From: Gramella sp. AN32
Lineage (GTDB): Bacteria; Bacteroidota; Bacteroidia; Flavobacteriales; Flavobacteriaceae
Assembly: GCF_023718305.1 (NCBI RefSeq)
Contig: NZ_QEYO01000001.1
Span: forward strand, 467,082 to 531,081
DNA: 64,000 nucleotides
Direction: 5' to 3'
This document shows, in pieces, positions 10,147-19,250 of this stretch. The notes beneath the pieces are model-generated. The model searched no databases, was not told the DNA's origin, and was given only the letters and a program-made list of their open reading frames with translations. Positions within the stretch are counted from its first letter, which is position 1; every line of letters starts with the position of its first letter. The position numbers and the translations under genes were made by a program.

Positions 10147-11334
10147 ATGCAGCAACAATTATCAGACAGAATTAACAGTATGGCCACCTCGCAAACTTTA
10201 GCAATGGCCGCTAAAGCGAGGGAACTAAAAGCAGAAGGCAAAGATATTATCGGATTAAGTTTGGGAGAGCCAGACTTTAATACTCCAGATTTTATAAAAG
10301 ATGCTGCGATACAGGCAATCAACGATAATTACAATTCCTATACCCCGGTAGATGGTTATGTAGAATTAAAAGATGCTATCATTACAAAGTTTAAACGCGA
10401 TAATAACTTAACCTATGATCGTTCACAAATTGTAGTATCCACAGGTGCGAAACAATCTTTAGCCAATGTTGCCATGGTTGTTTTAAATCCCGGAGACGAA
10501 GTACTCCTGCCCTGCCCTTATTGGGTGAGCTATTCTGAAATTGTGAAACTTGCCGAAGGTGTTCCCGTAGAAATGCCAACCTCAGTAAAATCTAATTTTA
10601 AAATTACTCCGGAAGAACTTGAAGCTGCGATCACCCCAAAAACAAAGATGATCTGGTATAGCTCTCCCTGTAATCCCAGCGGGATGGTTTATAGTAGGGA
10701 AGAGTTAAAAGCTCTAGCTGAAGTTTTGAGAAAATATCCAGATATCATCGTGGTAAGCGATGAGATCTATGAACACATTAATTTTGTGGGCGATCATGCT
10801 TCCATAGCCGAATTTGAGCATATGTATGATCGTACAGTTACCGTAAATGGTGTTTCCAAAGCATTTGCTATGACCGGTTGGCGTATTGGCTATATTGGAG
10901 CACCCACTTATATCGCCAGAGCTTGTAATAAAATGCAAGGGCAGATTACAAGTGGTGCGAATTGTATTGCTCAAAGAGCGGTAATTACAGCTTTAGAGGC
11001 TCCGGTTTCGAAAATTAGCCATATGATCGAAACCTTCAAAAAACGAAGGGAACTGATCATTGATTTATTGAATAATATTGATGGTTTTATAACCCCGGAA
11101 CCTGAAGGAGCGTTCTATGTCTTCCCAAATGTATCTTCGTTCTTCGGGAAAACATTTAAAGGGCATACCATTAAAGATGCTGATGATTTTAGTATGTTTT
11201 TACTGGAAGAGGCCAATGTCGCGACGGTCACCGGAGCAGCTTTTGGTAATCCAGATTGCATAAGAATTTCCTATGCCGCAAGCGAGGATCAAATCACGGA
11301 AGCACTAAAAAGAATTAAAGATATTCTGAAATAA
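10147..11334 (+). CDS. Class I pyridoxal-phosphate aminotransferase, aspartate aminotransferase type
   Basis: Predicted to transfer the amino group between aspartate and 2-oxoglutarate in the cytoplasm. The 395-residue protein carries the substrate-binding N-terminal segment (LSLGEPDFNTP), the SSPCNPSG loop with the Asn contacting PLP, SDEIYEH with the Asp that pairs with the PLP pyridine nitrogen, and the Schiff-base lysine K238 in GVSKAFAMTGWRIGY. The C-terminal RISYAAS segment holds the carboxylate-binding arginine. I chose ATG 10147 over an in-frame TTG at 10129 because of the promoter position. It is monocistronic, followed by a strong hairpin terminator. Family members may also act on tyrosine or prephenate, so the exact substrate is inferred. 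Confidence 0.9.
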   Translation: MQQQLSDRINSMATSQTLAMAAKARELKAEGKDIIGLSLGEPDFNTPDFIKDAAIQAINDNYNSYTPVDGYVELKDAIITKFKRDNNLTYDRSQIVVSTGAKQSLANVAMVVLNPGDEVLLPCPYWVSYSEIVKLAEGVPVEMPTSVKSNFKITPEELEAAITPKTKMIWYSSPCNPSGMVYSREELKALAEVLRKYPDIIVVSDEIYEHINFVGDHASIAEFEHMYDRTVTVNGVSKAFAMTGWRIGYIGAPTYIARACNKMQGQITSGANCIAQRAVITALEAPVSKISHMIETFKKRRELIIDLLNNIDGFITPEPEGAFYVFPNVSSFFGKTFKGHTIKDADDFSMFLLEEANVATVTGAAFGNPDCIRISYAASEDQITEALKRIKDILK

Positions 11335-11358
11335 AATTTTCCCTGTTTCTGAAATAAA

Positions 11359-11383
11359 AAACCGGCTTAGTGCCGGTTTTGTT
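11359..11383 (+). terminator. Intrinsic terminator between aminotransferase gene and trkH
   Basis: AACCGGC TTAGT GCCGGTT stem-loop followed by TTGTTATT. It lies between two convergent genes and could serve both. Confidence 0.8.
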
Positions 11384-11478
11384 ATTAAGTTTTTTTAAAA
11401 AGAAATTGAGAAACTTCAGAAGCTGAATTAAAAATTTAGTGAAACCGACTATCTCCGAGGGTGAGCCGTCGAGGAATT

Positions 11479-12975
11479 TTATCGATTTCTCCAAAAGAAT
11501 GGAGTAAGGATTATTAAAACGGTAAAAAGTTCAAGTCTTCCAATAAGCATTAAAAAGGCACACCACCATTTACCAAGATCTGGCAACATATCGAAGTTAT
11601 TCACCGGACTCAAACCACCAAACGCCGGACCCACATTTCCTAAAGTTGAGGCTGCACCACCAATTGCGGTTTCAAAATCCAGCCCAAAGGATGCCAGAAC
11701 AACTGCGCCAATGATGAAGGAAAGCATATATAAAATAAAAAATCCAAGGATATTAAAAACGATCTCTTTGCTGATAGATTTCCCATTAAATCTAGTTGGT
11801 AAGATCGCATTTGGGTGCAGGGTCCGTTTAAATTCAATAATTCCATTTCTAATCATGATAATATGCCTCATCACTTTTACGCCCCCTGCAGTAGATCCTG
11901 CAGATCCACCCAGAAAAAACATTCCGAAGAAAAAAATGGTTAGGAAAGGTGTCCACATGGTATAATCTGCAGAGACAAAACCTGTTGTGGTAATTACCGC
12001 CAGTACTTGAAACAATGAATGTCTAAAAGCACTTTCAGCTTCACCCCAAACCATAGGATGGTCTATGGAAGATATACTTACATCTGCCTGAAAATAGATC
12101 ACCAATGCACTAATCACGGTAAAACCTCCTATGAAGTAAAAATACCAGTTGAACTCATCGTCGTGCAAAATTTTACTAAACCGCCCCTTAAAGGCAAAAT
12201 AACTTAGAACGAAGTTGCTTCCTGCCAGAAACATAAAGATGATAACAATATACTGAATGATTGGATTATTATTCCAATAGGCCATGCTGGCATTTTTTGT
12301 AGAAAATCCTCCTGTAGAGAGCGTGCTAAAGGCATGGTTAATAGCATCAAAGAAACTCATACCTGCCACCCAAAGTAAAATAGTTTCTGCTACCGTATAG
12401 GAAACATAAATGAGCCAAAGCCTTTTCGCGGTATCTGTAATGCGAGGTTTAAGTTTATCTGCGCTGGGGCCGGGAGATTCCGCAGAAAATAACTGCATCC
12501 CTCCAATTCCCAATAATGGCAAAATAGCAATGGCAAGTACAATGATTCCCATCCCGCCTATCCAGTGAGTTAAACTCCTCCAGAATAATATTCCTTTTGG
12601 GATTGCCTCAATATCATTTAAGATGGAGGCTCCGGTCGTGGTATAACCAGACATTGTTTCAAAAAAAGCGTTGGTAAATCGTGGAATAGTTTCACTGATT
12701 ACATAAGGAAGCGCTCCACTTAAGGCCATGAAGATCCAACCAAAAGTCACGATAATATAACCTTCACGAACCTTGACCTCTTTACTGTGCCCACGTGTAG
12801 TGAACATTAAAAGAGTTCCAAGAAATAATGTAATTAAAGCAGCTGTAGAAATTTCGAGAGTAACTCCATCATTATAAATCCAGCTAACAATGGTGGCAAG
12901 CAACATGAAGCCCCCATTGCACAGCAGCAACAAACCCATTACGTGTAGAATTATCTTATAATTCAGTCGGGGCAT
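11479..12975 (-). CDS. trkH: TrkH-family potassium uptake membrane subunit
   Basis: Forms the K+-conducting membrane pore of a Trk/Ktr system. The 498-residue protein is strongly hydrophobic with the four pore-loop signatures of the family in order: TTTGASI, STGGFST, TTTGFVS and TLGNVGP, each containing the filter glycine. The start (MPRLNYKIILHVMG) overlaps the stop of trkA by one base (TAATG), so the two are translationally coupled; trkA comes first. By family knowledge TrkA gates this channel by nucleotide binding. Confidence 0.93.
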   Translation of the reverse strand: MPRLNYKIILHVMGLLLLCNGGFMLLATIVSWIYNDGVTLEISTAALITLFLGTLLMFTTRGHSKEVKVREGYIIVTFGWIFMALSGALPYVISETIPRFTNAFFETMSGYTTTGASILNDIEAIPKGILFWRSLTHWIGGMGIIVLAIAILPLLGIGGMQLFSAESPGPSADKLKPRITDTAKRLWLIYVSYTVAETILLWVAGMSFFDAINHAFSTLSTGGFSTKNASMAYWNNNPIIQYIVIIFMFLAGSNFVLSYFAFKGRFSKILHDDEFNWYFYFIGGFTVISALVIYFQADVSISSIDHPMVWGEAESAFRHSLFQVLAVITTTGFVSADYTMWTPFLTIFFFGMFFLGGSAGSTAGGVKVMRHIIMIRNGIIEFKRTLHPNAILPTRFNGKSISKEIVFNILGFFILYMLSFIIGAVVLASFGLDFETAIGGAASTLGNVGPAFGGLSPVNNFDMLPDLGKWWCAFLMLIGRLELFTVLIILTPFFWRNR

Positions 12976-14324
12976 TAGAGAAACAATTTTTCTACTTTAT
13001 TAATAGATCTGGGAAGACAACAAACAACAATCCTGTCCTTTGGTCTTATTAAAAAATCACCAAGAGCAATTAGACCTTCACCATTTCTTATAATTCCTCC
13101 TATAATTGCAGATCTAGGAAACTCGAGATCTTTAATTTTTTGATTACTTACCCGCGAATCTGGTTTTACAATGAATTCCAGTAATTCCGCATTCATATTG
13201 TTAAGTTTGGTCATGGCCACTACCTCCCCTTTCCTTACATATCGGAAAATATTATTTGCGGCAAGTAATTTTTTGTTGATAAGCGTATCGATCCCAATAG
13301 AATGGCTTAGCTGAAAATAATCCATATTTTCAACCAGGGCGATGGTTTTCTTTACACTCTTTGATTTTGCAACCAGGCAAGACATAATGTTTGTTTCAGA
13401 ATTACCCGTTACAGCGATAAAAGCATCCATATCATGAATATTTTCCTCCTCTAAAAGTTCAACATTCCTACCATCTCCATTGATGATTAAAGTATCTGGA
13501 AGTTCATCTGCCAGATCGTATGCTTTATCCTTATCCTTTTCAACTAATTTTACATTGAAATTATTTCTACAGAGATCACGGGCAGTTTTTCTACCAATCT
13601 TACTTCCGCCCAAAACCATGATATTTTTGATATCCTGGCGAACTTTCCCTGTGAGTTTATATAGCTCTTCAACACCACTCTTAAGGGTTATAAAATACAC
13701 CTGGTCCCCATCTTTAAATTGGGTATCCCCTCTGGGGATTAAGGTATATTGGGTTCCAAAGCGTTGAATAGCAATAGGAACAAAATTTAGTTCAGGAAAA
13801 ATTTTAGCTGCTTCTTTCACCGTTTTTCCAACAAAAGTTGCCGTTCTGGAAAGGCTTACACCCATCATGGTCAAAGCTCCTTCCTCAAATTCATAGCTGT
13901 CGTTGAAAGCAGACTGGTTCAATAACAATTCAATTTCACGAGCAGCCAGAGCTTCCGGGGAAATCAGTTCATCTATCCCAAATCTTACAAATCCCAGTTC
14001 TTCCTGATTTTCAAGAAATTCAGTATTAGAAATTCTGGCTATGGTTCGTTTAGCGCCCAATTGCTTTGCTAGAACGCAAACCGTGATATTGGTGGCTTCA
14101 CTCGCAGTCACACTAATTAACATGTCTGCATACTTAACCTGGGCCTCTTTTAATATTTTAATGGAAGATGCATCACCTTTTAGAGTTTTTATATCTAAGT
14201 GAGTATCAGCATAAACGAGGTTATCACGATTGGGGTCTATAAGTGTAATATCTTGCGACTCAAAAGAAAGTAATTTAGCTAAATGGAAGCCAACCTCACC
14301 TGCGCCGGCAATAATTATCTTCAT
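12975..14324 (-). CDS. trkA: Trk system potassium regulator TrkA (two RCK domains)
   Basis: Peripheral regulator that binds NAD(H)/ATP and controls TrkH. Two tandem Rossmann RCK units are visible: MKIIIAGAGEVGFHLAK at the N-terminus and IMVLGGSKIGRKTARDL near residue 235, each followed by a TrkA-C domain. I start the gene at ATG 14324 rather than the upstream in-frame codon at 14366, because the first beta strand of the Rossmann fold begins immediately after that Met; this gives 449 residues, normal for the family. It is the first gene of a trkA-trkH operon, divergent from ubiE. Confidence 0.93.
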   Translation of the reverse strand: MKIIIAGAGEVGFHLAKLLSFESQDITLIDPNRDNLVYADTHLDIKTLKGDASSIKILKEAQVKYADMLISVTASEATNITVCVLAKQLGAKRTIARISNTEFLENQEELGFVRFGIDELISPEALAAREIELLLNQSAFNDSYEFEEGALTMMGVSLSRTATFVGKTVKEAAKIFPELNFVPIAIQRFGTQYTLIPRGDTQFKDGDQVYFITLKSGVEELYKLTGKVRQDIKNIMVLGGSKIGRKTARDLCRNNFNVKLVEKDKDKAYDLADELPDTLIINGDGRNVELLEEENIHDMDAFIAVTGNSETNIMSCLVAKSKSVKKTIALVENMDYFQLSHSIGIDTLINKKLLAANNIFRYVRKGEVVAMTKLNNMNAELLEFIVKPDSRVSNQKIKDLEFPRSAIIGGIIRNGEGLIALGDFLIRPKDRIVVCCLPRSINKVEKLFL

Positions 14325-14432
14325 ATAAAATATCAGATTATAGAACAAAGTTAACGTATTTATCATAATTGAAAAATGATAAGGGCATTATAAATTTTGA
14401 ATGATAGTCCTTTAATTCTCCGAGTTATCAAT

Positions 14433-14440
14433 TATATTTG
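14433..14440 (+). promoter_or_regulatory. -7 element (TATATTTG) of ubiE
   Basis: Exact TAnnTTTG match 16 bases before ATG 14456. Its last bases form the upstream in-frame TTG (14438), so that TTG cannot be the start codon if this promoter is used. Confidence 0.6.
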
Positions 14441-14455
14441 GCGCAAAGATTTTCT

Positions 14456-15184
14456 ATGGGTAAAAACGTGACTCCTTATAAGGATTCCAAACTTTCCAAA
14501 AAAGAGCAGGTGGAGCAGATGTTCGATAGTATTTCGGACAATTATGATGGATTGAACCGGGTAATTTCTTTAGGAACCGATGTGAAATGGAGAAAAAAGG
14601 TAGTTGCAAAAGTTACTGAGACTAATCCAGAAAAAATTCTTGATATTGCAACCGGCACAGGTGACCTTGCCATTCAAATGGCAAATTCAGGAGCAAAAAA
14701 AATTATAGGCCTGGATATTTCTGAAGGTATGCTGAAGGTAGGCCGAAAGAAAATTTCTAATAAAAATTTAGATTCTAAAATTGAAATGATTCAGGGTGAT
14801 TCTGAAGATTTACCTTTTCAAAATGATGAATTTGATGCCATCACTGTAGCTTTTGGTGTGCGAAATTTTCAAAATTTAGAAAAGGGTTTAAAGGAAATCT
14901 ATAGAGTTTTAAAACCAAACGGAATTTTTGTAGTCCTGGAAACTTCAGTCCCCAGAAAATTCCCCTTTAAACAAGGTTACCATGTATACTCAGGTGTAAT
15001 TCTTCCCATGATTGGAAAACTTTTCAGCAAAGACAAAAATGCTTATTCCTATTTGAGTGAAAGTGCAGCAAATTTTCCATATGGAGAAAAGTTCAACAAT
15101 ATTTTAAAGAAAATAGGGTTTATAAACATAGAAGATTTACCGCAAACATTTGGAGTCTCAACTATTTACACTGCCTCAAAGTAA
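14456..15184 (+). CDS. ubiE: Demethylmenaquinone methyltransferase UbiE/MenG
   Basis: Catalyses the last step of menaquinone synthesis, SAM-dependent C-methylation of demethylmenaquinone. The 242-residue protein shows the UbiE N-terminal [18 protein letters not shown] segment, SAM motif I ([15 protein letters not shown]), the GLDISEGML acidic loop, and the [12 protein letters not shown] post-II motif. ATG 14456 is chosen because of the promoter just upstream. The next gene, porT, begins 4 bases after the stop, indicating cotranscription. In an aerobic flavobacterium menaquinone is the expected quinone, so the MenG role is inferred over a ubiquinone role. Confidence 0.93.
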   Translation: MGKNVTPYKDSKLSKKEQVEQMFDSISDNYDGLNRVISLGTDVKWRKKVVAKVTETNPEKILDIATGTGDLAIQMANSGAKKIIGLDISEGMLKVGRKKISNKNLDSKIEMIQGDSEDLPFQNDEFDAITVAFGVRNFQNLEKGLKEIYRVLKPNGIFVVLETSVPRKFPFKQGYHVYSGVILPMIGKLFSKDKNAYSYLSESAANFPYGEKFNNILKKIGFINIEDLPQTFGVSTIYTASK

Positions 15185-15188
15185 TAGG

Positions 15189-15890
15189 ATGAAAAAATCT
15201 ACTTTTGTGATACTTGCTTTATTAAGCATTCAGTTTTCCAATGCCCAGATTTTTGGTGGGGAATCCATTACAAATCAGGAAAATATCGATAACCAGAAAT
15301 GGTCCTGGGGATATTATCTGGGATTTAATACCTATGATTTCGATTTTGATTATATCGATTATGAGCCCGATACCAAGCCCGATATTCGTGTGGAAACCCG
15401 AGTAGGTTTCAATGTTGGTCTGGTGGGAAATTTAAAATTAGATAACAATTTAGACCTTAGGTTTGAACCAGGTGTTAATTTTAGCACGCGTGGTTTTCAG
15501 TCTTTAAAATCTGACATCAACACGTACAGGGAAATAAATTCAACCTATGTTCACCTTCCACTTCTAATAAAATTCAGCGCTAATCGTTTAAATAATTTCA
15601 AACCCTTTGTGGTAGGTGGTGTATCTACTTCCATCAACCTGTCCAGCAATCAAAATAATCCTGATGACAATAGCGCAGGTCAATTTCGGATGAAAGCTAA
15701 TACTTATAATTATGAAGTTGGATTTGGTATCGACCTTTACCTGTATTACTTTAAGTTTACCCCTACCCTTCGCGGAGTTTTCACAATTAACGATGAACTG
15801 GTTCGAGATGCCGATCCCAATAGCATCTATACCGGAAATATAGATAAAATGTCGTCCCGAGGGGTATTTCTAAACTTCACCTTTCAGTAG
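15189..15890 (+). CDS. porT: PorT/SprT-like outer-membrane beta-barrel protein, T9SS component
   Basis: The 233-residue protein has a signal peptide (MKKSTFVILALLSIQFSNAQ) and an eight-strand-type outer-membrane barrel: alternating aromatic strands such as WGYYLGFNTYDFDF, LDLRFEPGVNF, YVHLPLLIKFSANR and FKPFVVGGVSTS. It ends in a C-terminal aromatic strand (GVFLNFTFQ). PorT is required for type IX secretion in Porphyromonas gingivalis; from memory the order ubiE, porT, trmH-like, Omp85 lipoprotein is shared with F. johnsoniae, where the orthologue is SprT. The start is ATG 15189, not the upstream codon inside ubiE. It converges on and overlaps the RNA methyltransferase gene by 14 bp. A generic barrel family assignment is the fallback. 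Confidence 0.72.
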   Translation: MKKSTFVILALLSIQFSNAQIFGGESITNQENIDNQKWSWGYYLGFNTYDFDFDYIDYEPDTKPDIRVETRVGFNVGLVGNLKLDNNLDLRFEPGVNFSTRGFQSLKSDINTYREINSTYVHLPLLIKFSANRLNNFKPFVVGGVSTSINLSSNQNNPDDNSAGQFRMKANTYNYEVGFGIDLYLYYFKFTPTLRGVFTINDELVRDADPNSIYTGNIDKMSSRGVFLNFTFQ

Positions 15891-16608
15891 TCCTTCGCTT
15901 AAATTCACTTAGCAATATTGAAGTTGCCGTTGCCACGTTTAAACTTTCAGTATTTTGATTTTTTCCAAATTGTGGAATATTGATTTTCTCAGAGACCAGT
16001 TCTTCTATTTTTTCAGAAATTCCGTTAGCTTCATTACCCATTATTAAAATAGCATTATCCATTAGATCTTTTCTATACACATTATCGCCTTCCAGAAATG
16101 CTCCATACTTTAGCATTTTAGACTGCTGTAAAAACTCGGCCAAATCAAGGTAAGACACCTTTATTCTGGCTAGAGAACCCATGCTCGCCTGAACAACTTT
16201 GGGATTATAACAATCTACTGTATCTTCACTACAAACTAAAGTTTCAATCCCGAACCAATCACATAATCTAATGATCGTTCCTAAATTTCCCGGATCCCTA
16301 ATTCCATCCAGTGCTAAAATTAGACCGCTTGATTTATCAAAATTTGATTCTTTAGGAATTTTAAAAATAGCTAATGCTTCATTAGGTGACACTAAATTTG
16401 ATATTTTTCCTAAATCATTTTCAGAAATTATGGTGGCCATATTATCAGAAAAAATATTTGCTTTCGCAAAGAGGTTCTCCAATTCAAACCCGGAATTTAA
16501 AAATTCCATGATTCCCTTCTTACCTTCCACTACAAACAATCCATGTTTCTTTCGATACTTTTTCTGAGAAAGACTTTTTATTAACTTAATCTGGTTTTTG
16601 CTAAGCAT
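15877..16608 (-). CDS. SpoU/TrmH-family RNA 2'-O-methyltransferase
   Basis: SAM-dependent ribose methylation of rRNA or tRNA. The 243-residue protein has an N-terminal RNA-binding substrate domain (starts MLSKNQIKLIKSLSQKKYR) and the trefoil-knot catalytic core with the three SpoU motifs: DGIRDPGNLGTIIRLCDWFG (motif 1), LIMGNEANGIS (motif 2) and IPQFGKNQNTESLNVATATS (motif 3). The variant GKNQNTESLNV in place of GxxxSLNVS is usual in flavobacterial members. The modified nucleotide cannot be told from sequence, so no specific symbol is given. It is divergent from tamL with 36 bases between. Confidence 0.9.
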   Translation of the reverse strand: MLSKNQIKLIKSLSQKKYRKKHGLFVVEGKKGIMEFLNSGFELENLFAKANIFSDNMATIISENDLGKISNLVSPNEALAIFKIPKESNFDKSSGLILALDGIRDPGNLGTIIRLCDWFGIETLVCSEDTVDCYNPKVVQASMGSLARIKVSYLDLAEFLQQSKMLKYGAFLEGDNVYRKDLMDNAILIMGNEANGISEKIEELVSEKINIPQFGKNQNTESLNVATATSILLSEFKRRTTER

Positions 16609-16617
16609 TAAAAAATG

Positions 16618-16625
16618 TATTTTTG
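16618..16625 (+). promoter_or_regulatory. -7 element (TATTTTTG) of tamL
   Basis: Exact TAnnTTTG match, 20 bases before the TTG start at 16645, in the short intergenic gap with the divergent methyltransferase gene. Confidence 0.55.
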
Positions 16626-16644
16626 AGCGAATAATTGCTCTTGA

Positions 16645-19206
16645 TTGAAAAGGCTTCTCGCAAAAATATTACTATTTTTCATATTCACTTCAGTAATTCT
16701 AAGCTGTAGTGCGGTAAAAAGACTCGAAGAAGACCAAAAATTATTGATGAAAAATGAAATTTTCAGCAATGGTGAAGTAGTCAAAAATTCCAAAATATAC
16801 AGCCAGCTTTATCAGGAGCCAAATGTCCGGTTTCTCGGCATACCTTTTCAGCTTCATTATTACAATCTTGCACGACCAGATATAGACAGTATTCTAACGG
16901 TAAAATACCTGGAAAATGAGCAAAAAAGGAAATTTCTCACCAGTCTACTTTCTAAAAAACAGTTTGAACGCTTTGTTCATTCCAGGAAAGAATTCAATAC
17001 TTGGTTAAAAAGAACCGGGGAAGCTCCTGTTATAGTTAGTCAGGAAGAAACAAAAAAATCTTTAAACAGGCTTAAATCCTGGTATTGGAATAATGGCTGG
17101 TTTAATATTGAAGCAGATTATGAGATCATTCCTTTAGAAAAAGAAAAGCGGGCAAGGGTGGAATATTATGTTACTCCGCACAAACCTTACTTCGTCGATT
17201 CTATCAAAACCGATATTTCGGCAGTAGCACTGGATTCAATTTATAAAGTTCACGAATCTGAAAGCAAAATCATTTCCGGAACCAAATACAATACGCTGGA
17301 TTTTAATGCGGAAAGGGACCGCCTATCTGATCTTTTCAGAAATAATGGCGTATATAATTTTGATCAGGAATACATTAGTTTTGATGCAGATACGGTTGAA
17401 ACCAATCACTCTCTTAATACAACCCTAATTATTCAAAATCGCCGAAATAATGTGGGTGATAGTGTATCCAGACTTCCATTTAAAGTTCATAAAATAAGTA
17501 AGGTTAATATTATAACCGATTATACTTACGAGAACCGAAATAAACCTATTCAGGATAGCGCCACTTTTGAAGGTTATAATCTCTATTCCTTCAACGAAAA
17601 AATGGATTTCAAACCGGAAGCAGTTAGCGATGCAATCTTTATAAAGCCCGGAAATATCTATCGGGACCTCGACAGGACCAGAACGTATAACCGCATTAGC
17701 TCGTTACGTGTTTTTAAATATCCAAATATCCAATACACTCTGGATCCTGAAGATAGCACGGAAACAGATTTGATTTCCAATATATTTCTGAGTCCGTTAC
17801 CTAAATATTCTCTGGGATTCGATTTTGATGTTTCCCAAAGTAATATTCAGGATTTTGGAATTGGTTTTGGAGGTTCCTTATTGATTAGAAACGTTTTTGG
17901 AGGGGCTGAAAATTTTGAAATTAACGCCAGGGGAAGTATTGGCTCTTCAAAAGATGCAGCTAAAAGCGGTGCTGAAGATCGCTTTTTTGATATTTCTGAA
18001 ATTGGTGCAGATGTAAAACTTTCATTTCCCAGAATTTCCTTTCCTATAAATACTGAAAAAATTATTCCGAAATATACTTCCCCATTTACCGAAATGAGTT
18101 TGGGAATAAGTACCCAACGAAATATTGGGTTGGATAAACAAACTTTTTCAGGAATCCTTAATTATAACTGGAAACCTTCAAAACTGCTTTTCAACAGCGT
18201 AGATTTATTGAATATACAATACGTTCGCAATTTAAATATTGATAATTACTTCAATGTATACCGAAATTCTTATGAAGAATTGACTCAAATTGCCCGTAGA
18301 ACATCTTTTGTATTCAACGATCCTTCATCAGAACCACGTCTGGAAATTCCAGATGAAACTGACGAATTTATCAATTCTATTCAGGATTCTGAAGTTACCG
18401 ATATTGGGCAGGATGATTTTTTAAATTTTGTAGATATTGTTGAACGAAAAGATAGGCTGACTGAAAATAACCTGATTTTTGCCTCTAACTATACCTATCT
18501 CTGGAACACCAAGGAAAATCTATACGATTCAGAATTTACCCGTTTTAGGTTTAAAATAGAAACAGCGGGAAATATCCTGGCTGCTCTTTCTAAAATTGGG
18601 AATTTCGAGAAAAATGAAAATGGCAATTATAAGATCTTCGGCGTTCCATTCTCCCAATATGTAAAAACTGAAATTGACTTTATTAAACATTGGGACCTGG
18701 GTGGAGATAATGTATTTGCAACCCGGGCATTTGGAGGGATTGCCATTCCATACGGCAATGCCAACTCCATTCCTATCACCAAGACATTTTTTGCCGGTGG
18801 GCCAAATGACAACCGTGCCTGGCAGGCCTATGATCTGGGTCCCGGAAGTAGTGGTAGCCTATTCGAATTTAACGAGGCCAATATGAAACTTGCTTTTAAT
18901 GGGGAATATCGCTTCGGACTTTTAAATAATATCAAAGGAGCACTCTTCGTAGATGTTGGGAATATCTGGAATGTCCTGGATCGTTTTGACAATGTGGAAT
19001 CTTATTCTTTCAGCGGATTTTCAGATTTAAAAGAGCTTGCCGTTGGTTCAGGATTTGGTATTCGATACGATTTTAATTTTTTCGTACTCCGGTTTGATGT
19101 AGGATTTAAAACCTATGACCCTGCGAGACCTGAAGGAAGTCGCTGGTTTAAAGATTACAACTTCAACAATGCGGTTTACAATGTTGGAATTAATTATCCT
19201 TTCTAA
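16645..19206 (+). CDS. tamL: TamL-like Omp85-family outer-membrane lipoprotein (BamA/TamA superfamily)
   Basis: Omp85-family assembly factor for the outer membrane. The 853-residue protein begins with a lipoprotein signal peptide (lipobox ILSC, acylated Cys21), then POTRA-like segments (about 100-390) and a D15/bacterial surface antigen barrel (about 400-853) ending in the aromatic strand VYNVGINYPF. Bacteroidota TamL proteins are lipidated Omp85s that partner TamB. The TTG start is favoured: the preceding in-frame codon is TGA, the next ATG would remove the signal peptide, and a promoter sits just upstream. The gene lies next to trmH-like and porT, as I recall for F. johnsoniae. A BamA role cannot be excluded. 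Confidence 0.78.
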   Translation: MKRLLAKILLFFIFTSVILSCSAVKRLEEDQKLLMKNEIFSNGEVVKNSKIYSQLYQEPNVRFLGIPFQLHYYNLARPDIDSILTVKYLENEQKRKFLTSLLSKKQFERFVHSRKEFNTWLKRTGEAPVIVSQEETKKSLNRLKSWYWNNGWFNIEADYEIIPLEKEKRARVEYYVTPHKPYFVDSIKTDISAVALDSIYKVHESESKIISGTKYNTLDFNAERDRLSDLFRNNGVYNFDQEYISFDADTVETNHSLNTTLIIQNRRNNVGDSVSRLPFKVHKISKVNIITDYTYENRNKPIQDSATFEGYNLYSFNEKMDFKPEAVSDAIFIKPGNIYRDLDRTRTYNRISSLRVFKYPNIQYTLDPEDSTETDLISNIFLSPLPKYSLGFDFDVSQSNIQDFGIGFGGSLLIRNVFGGAENFEINARGSIGSSKDAAKSGAEDRFFDISEIGADVKLSFPRISFPINTEKIIPKYTSPFTEMSLGISTQRNIGLDKQTFSGILNYNWKPSKLLFNSVDLLNIQYVRNLNIDNYFNVYRNSYEELTQIARRTSFVFNDPSSEPRLEIPDETDEFINSIQDSEVTDIGQDDFLNFVDIVERKDRLTENNLIFASNYTYLWNTKENLYDSEFTRFRFKIETAGNILAALSKIGNFEKNENGNYKIFGVPFSQYVKTEIDFIKHWDLGGDNVFATRAFGGIAIPYGNANSIPITKTFFAGGPNDNRAWQAYDLGPGSSGSLFEFNEANMKLAFNGEYRFGLLNNIKGALFVDVGNIWNVLDRFDNVESYSFSGFSDLKELAVGSGFGIRYDFNFFVLRFDVGFKTYDPARPEGSRWFKDYNFNNAVYNVGINYPF

Positions 19207-19221
19207 GACAGTTAATTTTCC

Positions 19222-19229
19222 TATTTTTG
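19222..19229 (+). promoter_or_regulatory. -7 element (TATTTTTG) of fbaA
   Basis: Exact TAnnTTTG match 21 bases before the fbaA ATG, in the 44-bp gap after tamL. Confidence 0.5.
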
Positions 19230-19250
19230 TATTCCTAATTAAAAAATATT

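Noticed and set aside
11440..11475. GC-containing stretch (CGAC to GTCG) beyond the trkH stop as an RNA gene
   Set aside because: The pairing is short and interrupted and it is not distinguishable from a weak terminator remnant.
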